Of a stretch of DNA of 64,000 nt, positions 43,501 to 55,500 are shown one piece after another (the stretch's first letter is position 1; every line of letters begins with the position of its first letter). Both the position numbers and the translations under genes were made by a program. The DNA lies in contig NC_134574.1 in the NCBI RefSeq assembly GCF_050947875.1, forward strand, positions 103,201,469-103,265,468, written 5' to 3'. Under the pieces are notes generated by a model. It was given only the letters and a program-made list of their open reading frames with translations. It was not told where the DNA came from and searched no databases. This DNA comes from Dermacentor variabilis. Lineage: Eukaryota > Arthropoda > Arachnida > Ixodida > Ixodidae.

Positions 43501-46500
43501 GATAATTTGTTTATAAGTGCTTACTGATGAGATGCTATCCACCAGGTAGGTTCTTGCAAACTGAAATTTTTACTGCTGAAACTTTAAAACCTTGGACTAA
43601 CAAAATTTATATCTATATCTATATCATATCTGTATTATGTATACAGTCAAACCTCGATATATCGAACACGGATATATCGAATTATTGCGTATATCGAACA
43701 CTTTCTATATCACGCGGAAAATCGCATGCATTTTTAATTTTTTTTATTTCGAACGGGGCCGGATGTAAAATGGATATACCGAACTCCGCCGCCCCAGACC
43801 AAGTGCGCTCTGTGGACAGGAGGCAAGCTTTCCCGCAACACTCTTGAAGATAGCGGCGACGCGATGGGCGTTCCAGACTGCTGCGTACGACAGCTGCCCA
43901 CATCGGTTGCGTCGAGGGCGCATCTGAATGTAGCGGCGTACACACACGGCCGCCTCGACCACGCGCCCACGGCGGGGCTTGCCCCCGCCGTGCGCGCGTG
44001 ATCGAGGCGGCCGTGGAGCCAGTTGGAGCGCTTTGTCGGTGCTGAGCCACACAGCATGTGCATTGAGGACTTCGTTGGCAGTGACGACAGCACCGGAACA
44101 GTGGCGGAGTTAACAGACGTCAGATCGCGGCAGAAGTGACTGCTGAGCGGCCAAACGAAGACGCTGCCGAGGCTGATCCAGCAAGCGCTGATGTTGCCCC
44201 GCTCCCGACTGCAACTGAGGCTGTAGCTGCTTTGGCCGTTGTACGCCGCTACTGCGGCACGATAGAAGGCACTGGACCGTCTCTTGTGGACCGTTTGGAC
44301 TATGTTGAGGACGCCGTGGTGAAGCAGGCTACGCTGCTTCAGTACTTTCAGCGAACAAAATAAATACTTTGTTTGAAGCTTCATGTGAGTATCTATTGTG
44401 CCATGATTGGTTCATTGATTGATTTGTGCTAGTTTTTGACGCATTTTCTACGTGATTTTATATATCAAATTCTGGCTATATCAAACTATTTTGCGATCAC
44501 CGCGCTGTTCGATATATCGAGGTTCGACTGTATCTGTATTGACTGTACTAGGAAATTTGCAGGCTTAGGATCGCGTCAGCTGACGCAGGGCAGGAGTAGC
44601 TGGTGGACACTGGAAGCCTTTGTCCTGCGGCGGATATGGAGTGCTTGTATGAAGGCTTTCCTTGCATCTTCACAACCTGCTCACTGTTACAATTTTATCG
44701 TAAAATGCCCAATCTTTACAGCTGTGATATTGACACCAGTAATTTTTTGCTCATTTGCATCCAGTTTCAAAACCCATTTCAAAACTGCACAAACCATTCC
44801 TGTGCAATTTTTTGAGAGCCCTATTTTCTGCACCTGCATGCCATAGCCCCACCCATTCATAATGCAATGTATAATGGCAACTGAAATTTTATCTGGTGTA
44901 GATTGTTACTGCCGGGACTTCAGAACTATGGGGCGTTTCAGAGTGCCAGTGCACAAGTCTGCAGAATAGTCATCTTGAACTGTCCTTGAAACTGTTAGGA
45001 CAAATCTTGTAGACGTGTAGGTTACAGCAACATGAAAAGATTCGTGCCACAAATTGAGTGACCTCTCATACTAAGGAACAAGAAAAAAGGGGGTTTACCG
45101 AGGGGCCCGATTTTTGTTAATCGTGTCGTGAAAAGCGAACAAGCAAAGACACCAAGGAAAACATAGGGGAAATTACTTGTGCTTACTTATTGAATAAAAG
45201 AAATGATAAATTAATGGCAATGAAAGTGGATGAAAAAACAGCTTGCTGCAGGTAGGGAACGAACCCACGTCTTCGCGTGCGATGCTCTAACCAATTGAGC
45301 TACCGCAGCGTCACTTCCCCATCCACTTTCTTGGGTATTTATGTGTTAATAGTAAAACTAACCTTGGAAGTGTTAGCCAGCGCCACCGCTCGCAAACCTT
45401 AGCGGCAGATGTGGAACATCCTTTCCGCCGCAGGCCTCACGAGTACATGATCTTTCTGGGTGAAGGCAACTGGTCAATAAACCTACACATGCTACCTGAA
45501 AGCATCAATGTTGCTGTATTCGAGACCCTCTTTATGTAACAACGAGAAGAAAGGGGGTTTACCGAGGGGCCCGACTTTTGCCGAAGACGCCGAGTGATGG
45601 CGGAGTATCCCAGCTCCTCGACCATCATATGAAATTGCTCGTCTGTTGAAGCGGCCGTCATGCCGAATGTGGTGCGTTGCCATAATGTTGCAAATAAATG
45701 GACTAAAAGCGCGAAAGGCTGCAGGCTACAGCAACACCGTCGCCAGTCACAAGCACGGCAAAAACGGCATCGATTCCAACCAAAAACAAGTTTTTGACTT
45801 TGTTCAACTTATCTGTGGGTATGGTGTACTAGATAACTGTGGGGATTGGATCGATATAAAGGTAGCTGCTGCCAACATGACATTAAAAGCCTGTAGGATT
45901 TGGAATATTTGTTTTAAGAGGGTCAATTTTACAGTTATTTGAATGTAATGCGGGGCTCGAGTTCAAGCAATGAAAATTGTGAAAAAAACAGACGAAAAAG
46001 CTCTTGTTACACTCGAGTAAGTACAGCAAATATTTGTTGCTTTCTCAGAGAATTGAGGCTCCATAGGCCATTACTGAGTTGACGGCTATCCAATGAACAG
46101 AAATGGGAAAAAAACTTTGTCTGTACGTGCTCTTTTCGAGTAGGCTTGGCAAGTCTGCGTTGTAACTGTGTGGGCCAATCGAACCATGCAAGGCCTCAAG
46201 TTGTGGCTGTCGCAGCACACTTTTCTGTGCATGAGGATGTGTTTTCTTTTTTTAAAAGGGAATTGCCTTAATAATGTAGCGGTTCTGCTTTTATTCAACA
46301 GTACTCTGCAGGATCAAGGTGAAGCTGACCAACACCATCGTCAGGGTAGACCATTTTCCCGAGCCTTCTTCGAAGCAAGGCATTGCGCTGGAACTACGCA
46401 TTGCATCGTGAGTGCTTTTTTTTCCATAGCTGCTACACGTTTTGGAGAAGAAAACATTTAAGGAAGGTGAAAGGTGCCACTGAAACCATGCAGTGTTGCC

Positions 46501-49500
46501 CCCCTCCCGGTCTTCATTGTTATTTTAGTGAAGAAATTGTTGGGTTCGTGGTTGGTCAGAGGTAGTGTTACGTTTCGCCTACGACGCGCGGTATAGCCGG
46601 CGCGGATGCAGCGGACGCCGGGGCTTCATTCAAAGCGGCGGACATTTTGGCCCGTTCGGCGCCGCCGCTACGCCTCCCCGCCAAGCGCGTCCAGGCATGT
46701 TCCAATGCCACGTGTCTTCGTGTGTGTGTGTGTGTGCATGTTGGTGCCCACGCTTGTCAAAGCACGGCAGCCGGGGAGAGGAGCTCCCCCAGCTGTGAAG
46801 CGAGGAGATCTGACCGGCGCCGGCCCGGCGGATGCGTCACCTACTCGTCTCAACGTGTCTCTCAGCATGTCCGTGCCCCGCGTCACGTGCGCCTCTGACG
46901 AGACGTTCCTTCTTGCCCTCAACTGCGAGAGTATAAAAGCAGCTGCCCCCGAACGCCAAGAGAGAGGCTCCGATTTCATCCGTCGAGTACCGTGCTCTCC
47001 CGTCTCTCCACTTCGGTCGACCTGACCGGCCGCTCTTTTGTGATGCTAGAATAAACAAGTTGTTCTGTTAGCAGTCGACTCGTGCTTTGCCGGGACCTTC
47101 GGATGCTTCCAGTTGTGCCCCAGGCTGCCAGGCCAACGCTACCCTTGGGGCTTGCAACCCATTTGCAACAGTAGCAAGTTCTTTAGAAGCGAGAGGAAAA
47201 AGATCAAACGTCATGCAGGACATCATGCGAGCAAAAAGAGCGTGAGTTGCTCCTCTGCTCCACGGTGGGTGGTCTCCTCAATCCAGGAGTCCAGTAGACT
47301 TAGTTTCTCTTGTTGCTGGGTCGACCAGCTCGAGCAATGCTCTACCACGTACGGGCATGCGGTAGCACAACTGAGCTCACCATGCCACATTCAACCCAAC
47401 GGCAGTGGGAGCAGGGAGAAGTCAATGTAGTGAGTACATGAGTGAGAGTGACTCCTCGCTACGGTTGCCTTGCCAGGTCAGGTGCAATTTCTCATTTCAT
47501 TTTCCTTCTGTGGGATGCTCGTGCATTGACTGGTTTCACATTGCGAGGTATAGCAACAATGAAGCGATTGTAATGCATGCATGACTTGCCACAAGTAAAA
47601 GAAAAAAAGTTACCTCATTTTAATGGTGCACCCAGTTGCCTAAAGGTTGCGTTACAGCTTACAGCAGTGTCTTCTGTTTCGTAAGCTGTCAAACCAACAG
47701 ACGTTGCAAGTTGCGCTTCACTACTTAGTGGGTTCACGAATGGTATGTTAAATTGGCTGTAGTGGCACTGATGGGGCACGAAAATGCTCATACAAGCCAT
47801 ATGACAGTGGCATATCTCCAGTTAATGTCTTCAGAAAGCATGGTTTGTGTCAGACCGGTGATGCTACTTGCGAATACGTACTGCTCTGAACTTGTGATGC
47901 AGTCAGTGGTCTGGTTTCCGGAAGTAAAATCCAAAAGTGCTCCATAGAAATAAATCGCAAGGAAAAAAAATCTGGCTTTTGTGAAGGTCTAGTTGTCGCT
48001 ATGCTCCACTATTAGCTGTTACTTACAATTACTTGTTACTGTTAATTGTACGCTTTTCATTACTCTTGCGGGTGCTATTTTGTGTTCCATAGACATACTC
48101 CTTGCTCCATACACGTCTGTATTTGACGGTAACCAAACCGCTTGTGTTATGCCTCTGCTTGGGGCACTTGAGCGGTAACACGAAATAAAGTGACATTTCC
48201 TTATTCCAAGTGAAAAAACAGATAGCGAATATTCTTTTCTCTGCACACGAGCTATAAGGGGTCAACAGGAACCCTTACACTTATTTTTGAAGTTTGTATA
48301 AAACAGGGAAGGCAGTAGCTTCTTTGCTCATCATTTGTCGTGGCGCTTTCTAAAGCAGCTGGCCGGCCTTGTGCCCGCTTTTTCCATCTGCGCAGTATGG
48401 ACTACTTCGACGAAGAGTCAGCCGAGGTTGGCGAAATTGCTGGTGAGAGGATAGCCCAGCGGGTTCGGGAACGCTTCTCGGTCTCTACGAAGAGGATAAT
48501 CCTCAATGGAACAAGCCTCTTCACGGACGAGTTCTCGCTGTCAAGGAACCCGTCTGAGGTGCTCACAAATTTGCCTGCCGAGGACAGTGTAAGTGACAAG
48601 CTTCAATACAAAAATTGTGTTGTCTGTTTGTACACTCTTCACTAACATGAATCTCCACCTCTGAAATACTGCACTTATGTCTGCACAGCCTCGGAAATAA
48701 TAATAACGTATGCCTGCACTTCGATCTGCACCTCCAAATCCCCGCACTTGGAAAAAGAACAGGTCCAAGCATATACTAACCCACACAAATGGCCACATGT
48801 GAAAGCGTTTAATTCTTTATAAAACAAACCTTGCATAATTGACGAAACTTTGACAGTTCTCAAAGCAGTTCTCAGAATGTTGCAAATCTCTTGAAGCAAT
48901 CTTGTTTTTCATGTTCTCTCGTGTCTTTCACTGTTGCTTTCTGTTGGAAGTGAAGTATGGCTTTACGGTAATGTCAGCTCATACACAATGCAAAAAGTTT
49001 CCTCAGAGTCATGGAAAAAAAAGTGCCTTGCTGTGTAGGTGTGTGATGCTTGTTTAATGAGTTTGTAGATAATTAACTTTTTGTGGGACTGGAAAATAAA
49101 GTGGCAGTGATCAATGGCAGACGAACTACGAAAGGTGAAGAAGCGAAGTCTGAGGGTAATGAGGAGTCGGACAATGAACCGCCACATTGCTGCTGTAAAA
49201 AAACTCGCTCAAATTTCTTTTTGTCACTTTAAGTTTATGTGTAGCACAGACATGCAGTTATAATTTTTGAGTACTAGTTTGTTTTTGTATTGTTTTACAT
49301 AGTTCACATTCGCATGTAGAATATAACTTCTTTTGTTTAATGATATGCACACTCCAGGCACGTTTCTGCCGTCAGTGTTGCCGATACTGTGGTGTTCCGT
49401 ACAAAGTCGTGGGGTGATAACATCGTCGCTTCACGCCGTATGCTGTATGTACTAGTGAAAGTGTGCGAGGGTGGGCCCGACGATGGCGGCTCAATCTCCT

Positions 49501-52500
49501 GTGTGCAAGGTAGGAAAGCACGAAGCGAGGAGGTACGCATGCCGTGCCGTCTTCGGTCATGTGCAAGGCGCCGGGGGCTGAGGAGGGAGAGCGTTCGACT
49601 CCGGCGACAGCTACGTACGGCGGGGCCGCGCAGCCGTCCGGACCCCATCATGAAAGCGATCTGCGATGAGTACAGTCTATGTAAACCGAGGGCCAATAGC
49701 TTCGCGTGCGCTCTGGTCTTGCCACTTAGTTGAAGCGAGAGGCAGCACGAACGTCAATTCGCTTGCTGCTGCTGTCTCGCTTTCTCGTTCCACCGTATTG
49801 ACAGCGAATGTGCACGGTCATAGAGTGAGATGCATTCATGTTTGCTTGTGCACCCTATAACACCATGCTTGTTAATTTAGTTAGTAAGTGAATCTGTACG
49901 AGTTTAATACAGCTGATGAAACTACTATCCTTATGTCGTGTAGCAGTCTACAAATTTGCCATCACAATCGATGCTTTGTCTTACAGAGTCTTTTTCAACT
50001 AACAGCTTCGTTTGTTTTTAAAGTTGAGGCTTGATACATTTGATATGACGTTATATATGGTGTCACTATAAGTAGACTACGCTGTATACGCAGTGACTTT
50101 TTGTAGGTGTAGCCTGTTTCAAAAATTAATGTCAAAATACAAGGCAAGATATCCATTGACTTCCAACTGGAAGTCTGCATTTGGAGTTGGTTCTCGTTCA
50201 CTCTGCCCGTCCCTTTTCCTAAGTACCGTATTTACTTGCATAATGTTTGCACTGGCGTAATGATCGCACCCCTGAATTTTGTCGTCAAAATTCGATTATT
50301 TTTTTCTTTCCCGTGTAATGATCGCACTCTGAACTTGCCGCAGCGATATGTCCTGTGCCAAGTCTAGCTAATGATGATCACACTTACCATCTGTTGAATG
50401 CTGTCGAATGCTATGGGAACGACTCTTCAAGACATACCAAGTGGTCTGCACGCACCGAACATTCATGAGAAGATGCCCCATTTCGTTCCTTTCATCACTT
50501 TCCATACTTCCATGAAAAAAAAAATAAAAAGCTACAACCAAACATGCCTCGGCTTTATTATTTGTAGGCTTCAGAAGGGTTCCGGTCAACAACAACAACA
50601 CAAAGGGCACTTGCTTAAAACGTTACAGGGACACTAAAGTGAAAAATGATTTCTTCTGCATCAGTAAATTACGGTTCTACAACAGCAAAAACACCACTCT
50701 TACAACGATAAGACATTTGATAAGCCAGAAAAAGTGCAAGAACGAAATACGGGTGGCGACGCCTACTTAAGTTGCTGCACCTGGGGGCTGTGACGTCTTG
50801 AATTTTGATGGTGTCTTCTAGGGCCTACTAAATATATATAGCGGTACAGATTGACTATATTGTGTTCTAAAAGAACCACATATTAAACATGGCAAGTTTC
50901 GGGAACCTTTATTCAGCCAACGCAGCCCAAATGCAAAAACATACTTTGGAATCCCTGAAGTCACGCGGACGTAGTGGCGCTGGGGTTTCGGCGCGAAATT
51001 CAAATACTGATACTTGGACCTTCATTTTTCTCATCTAATAATCAAACAATTTTTTCGAAATGACTGCCTGCAGGGTTCTCAAACAATGCTTCAATAGTCT
51101 AAACTGATTCATTGTTTCGCTTTAGTGTCCCTTTAATAAACAGCTATGCTTCTTTTAGTGTTGAGCAGTCAGTTTGCCAGCTTTTTATTTTTACTGTAGG
51201 CAGCATTGGGGATTGTTGTTGATGTCACGATGGTCGCCGCCTGCAGGAGCCCCAGGAAATGCTGATGGGATGCGCTGGGGCCTCGCCACCGCTTGCCCCT
51301 CCCCACCAAGAAGCCCCCCCGCCGCCCATCGTGGAGCCCATCCCCATCTGTCGACTATCGGGCCAGCAGGAGATAAAGCTGCAGCTCAAGCAGGACGAGT
51401 CGCTCGAGGGCTCCAGCGTGAGTGTTGGCGAGATACATTCTCGATTTACTTGGCTGCAATTGCACTGAAAACAAATGTAGGTGTTTTCTAGCTCGTTGTA
51501 AGCAGCTCTCTGGGAAACGTTTAACAAGCAGTGATTTGCGCTCATTAACGTACCATCTCTTAATTAGTGAAATTATTATTACGAATAAGGTTGCAGAAAG
51601 CGTAACTCTGGGTGAAACTTTTTTTACGACTTGTTTCAGACGCGGACATTATTTCCTTTATCGCAACCACGCCTTGTTGGAGCCATGCCTTGCTGTAGGG
51701 CTTGGTTTGCAAAGTGCCTTAGCTGTGAAAAAAAAAATAATGCACGGTAACCACACTTCCCTGCACAGCGAGGGTGTGTGGCAGTGCTAAATTGTGCGCG
51801 ACTGATGTCAGTCGGGATCATTTTGATATTACGAATAAAGACATTTGTGGACATCTCTCCTGTAGCTTTGGTTTAGCCACGCATATCCTAGAGCGTGGTC
51901 TTGTTAGCGCCCTAGTTCCTTCCTTTGCCGACTTCAAGCATGTTGAACACACAATGTTTGTACAAGTCTCAAGGATAGAAGTGGCTCTCTACTGTGATAC
52001 ACGCACATTGAAAGCCATTCTGTTAAATATTAATGAAATTAGCTTGGTAATTTTTACCCCGAATGCCTCATTGATGCCCATAAAGTTAGCTCCTCTATAG
52101 CCACTCACTGGGACGGACAGGAAATGGTTGATTTAAAACAATCCATATAAAATAGTGTTCCTTTCGTGAAGTCAACTCATCATTGCCGTCAATGTCGCGC
52201 TGCCACCGTTGTCATCGTTGTTGCATACAATCAAGTGACTCGGTACATAATTGAAGGAGTTTCGCACAAAATTGGGGGTAGCCGGGCAAGTAATTTGTCT
52301 CGGTAAATGACTTCAGACCCAGTAGAATCGCTGATGTTTGCCTTCTTTTCTCAGGTGGACATCGAGTTCAATCTGGGTCAACTCTCCTTCTTTCTGCGCC
52401 CAAGGCAGGTTCACTTGCTCCTCCAAATGGCCAAGGGATTCACGAGCCCCAGTGAGTTTGTTGCTCGTGTTGCAAGTGAGTTTTTTTTTTTTTTTTGTCA

Positions 52501-55500
52501 TAGCCCCAGTGAGGTTGTTAGTAATGAAAGTGTTTTTTTTTTTTGTGTCTTCGATTGCTGCGAATGTGCAACATTAGCAAATATTCCGGTCTGTAGCTTG
52601 TGGCAGCGTATATATGCTCCCGCGTGTGTCGGTGGTGTGTGTTGCTGTGCAGCAGCCTGCTGCAGTTGCCAAGTGCCCCACAATGCTACGACGGCCTCGG
52701 CACACCTCTCGAGTCAAAACCAAAAATGACCCATAATAAAAAGTACGTAGTTATTCGTTGGATGATGCAGGAAATGAAATTTCGCACGGTGTTGAATGCA
52801 TAGCTACTGACGTCAATGGGAAGAAAGAAGAAAATTGTGCAGAAGGCCATCAGTCATAATTGTGAATGTAACAAATAACCAAGCGCGTCTAGAAACCTAT
52901 TTGCTTGCAGTGAGGATATTTAGCCAGCCTTTCTTGTTTCAGTAGGCAATTCCATAGAGAACAGAGGTGTTAGCCAGCACGTCTCTAGTGGTAGCTTAGG
53001 TCGGCGGCAAGTCTGCCTCGGAGAGCGATAATAGTTGGCGTTCGGCGATGAACATGCCCCACAACTCGGATGTGCAAGAGCTGTAACCTTTATTTCGGTG
53101 GCAAAAGTCCAACCTCTAATCACAGTCCAAGAAAATGGGCAAAAGACTCAAAGGAAGCTATTGGCATCGAAAAATATTTACCTTTTTGATGTTTTGATTT
53201 ACCATAGTTGACGACCGATAATTCAGACTCCGCGGGGATTGTAAATAAGTCCGAACTATGGAACGTCCGAAAAATATGTATATATATACACCAAAAAAGA
53301 TTACTTTTACATTTTACGGCCCCTGTGCAAGGAATAAGTGGTTGATTCATTGCTGCAAGCACTTCCATTTACATGCAACCAAGTCCACCTGCATTCCTGC
53401 CAGTTTTGTGTTGTCTCTGTACGCTGATGCGAGGACTGTAAAGGCATTAGTCAAGATCCTCGTGTGAAGGCTCTGGAGTACATGGCACATCTTCCTAGTT
53501 AGAGTTGCTGTTTGGCAGTGGGAGAACTCGCTCAATTGTTTCATCATCGTTCAGTTCGGCACAAGACACTGCACTTTCGACGCCTGCAATGTCTTGGAAC
53601 GTAATGGTTACAGCAATCGGCGCACCGCAGCCTCGCAGGTCATCAGTGATGTCCGCATTTGTGCTTGTTGTGGTAGGCAGCAGTCCAGGCTCTTCTGTTG
53701 CAGAGTCGGGGTCATTCGGACTGCGACTCAAGACTCGCTCGAAGTCGGACTGCTTGGGCATAGTTGGTGCCCATTTGGTGCGGACCGTCGATTACTTCAC
53801 GAGAGAGATATCTTGGAGCTAGCAGAGCGCTGTTTGGAACGCAAACCACGCACAAACTAAACAATCAAGCACAGAATGGTGGAATGCAGTCCGGAAGGCA
53901 AACAAACAAGAGCGACTCATGTGCGGTGGTGCCGGAATAGGATGTGAGGATCGCGATGTCGATGCGACCTCACAATTGAGGCAAAGCCTCTAAGATCGGC
54001 ATTCACAGTTAAATCCCTGAGGCACAGTGCTGCGACCAAGGCAAAGCCTCGGGCATTACCATCTAGCAGGTACTCTCTGAGGCCATACCTGATGTCTCGT
54101 CGAGGTTGCCCGAGGAGATAATGGCGACAGAGTTGACGTACGCTACAGTCACAGATAGAGTCCAGATAATCGAATGTAGAGTTAGCGGCTGTCCGAAATA
54201 TAGGTCGTTTTTACACGTTGTCTATGGGGCCATTGGCGGCGCCGTGAAGCTGTCCGAATTACTGAGCATGTCCAGATTATCGGTGTCCGATTTATCGGTC
54301 GGTGACTGTAGACATCTCTGGAAGAGGTCTTCTTCCTGATGATGGCAATCAATGGGATTCGCCATTGTGGCTCTCTGGCTACTAGCTTTCTACTGCTGGG
54401 CATGAGTCTGTGGGTTCGACTCCCGGTTGCAGTGTCCAATTTCCAATGGCGGCAAAACGTGAAATCCGTAGCCCTCCATTACTGTGTCCTTCATAGCGAG
54501 TATGCTCCATTGGGACGTTAAACCCTGCAATTTGATTTGTGATGTAAATGGATCCTGAAGGAAAGGCATGAGACTCATACATGGGATTTCGTGGCCCGAT
54601 TGTAAGTGCGCCTGGATGCTGAACTCTTTTTTTTCCCTTCCCTCCCTCTCTTGGACAGCCTCCGGGAATGATGACCTCTCTGGCAGTCTGAGAGGCCGGC
54701 ACTACAAGTGCACACCAATGGAGCCGCACCACTACACGATAATCGAGCAGGACCTCCAGCGGCAGCTCCTGAACCAGAAGCCTCGGCCCTCGCGGTCCCT
54801 AGGTGCCAACATGGGCTGGTCTACCAGTTCGTCAGGTGAGCAGAGCAGCGGCTCACCTTGGGCAGCACGCAGTGCAGTGTGGTGAAGCGGCAAAGCTAAG
54901 TGTGGCCTCTGAGATTGCAGACCACACCTAGCTGCGCCAGCTTGCATGATGCACGCTGTTTCGAAAGATCAGTGCCTACACTTGTTGTGTAATTTTAGCT
55001 CTACCTTCCGCTTCGGTATAACTACGTTCAGGTGCGCCACTGTATTATGTATCACGGTCACCGGAAACATCCGTGCTGCAATCATTGCGTCACAAGTGGC
55101 ATCAATTACAATGCTTCGCCGCAGCGATCCCACGATTTAGGAGACTTATGTTACTTTGATTTTTCAGAAATGTTGCCCCTTGCAGCTGAAAACAGTGAAA
55201 TCTCGATATAACAAACTTCAGGGGACTGTCAAATCGTTTGTTACTCTGAAAGGTCATTATACTGAAAGCCCCAAAATTAACCATCTTGCCCATCAACCCA
55301 TCGGTTTATCAATTGTCACCGTATGAGGTATCCCAAAAAATGTTGCTGTTGGCACTTGGCCCGCACTGCTGCTATAGATTCTACGGCCACGTATGACCGA
55401 AGCACCATATAGAAAGAGTGGTGCGTGCAAAAAGAGACGCCGACTCCGAGAAAGCCACGAACAAAGAGGACGCTCCATGTCACCTCCCGAAGTGCTATGT

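Larger units (their letters stand above)
43644..44530 (+). mobile_element. Tigger element, internally deleted
   Basis: The left end is CAGTCAAACCTCGATATATC. The right end, reverse complemented, is CAGTCGAACCTCGATATATC; about 24 of 25 bases match. TA flanks both sides (43642-43643, 44531-44532). It retains only the 3' end of a transposase gene. A long G+C-rich hairpin lies inside at 43945-44015. Confidence 0.85.

Noticed and set aside
45257..45312. Possible tRNA gene on the minus strand
   Set aside because: The head resembles a tRNA with A and B boxes, but the same sequence continues into a repeated SINE body present elsewhere in the window.
46606..47025. 139-codon frame with other overlapping frames
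   Set aside because: It lies wholly inside a solo LTR with a TATA box, polyA signal and target duplication.
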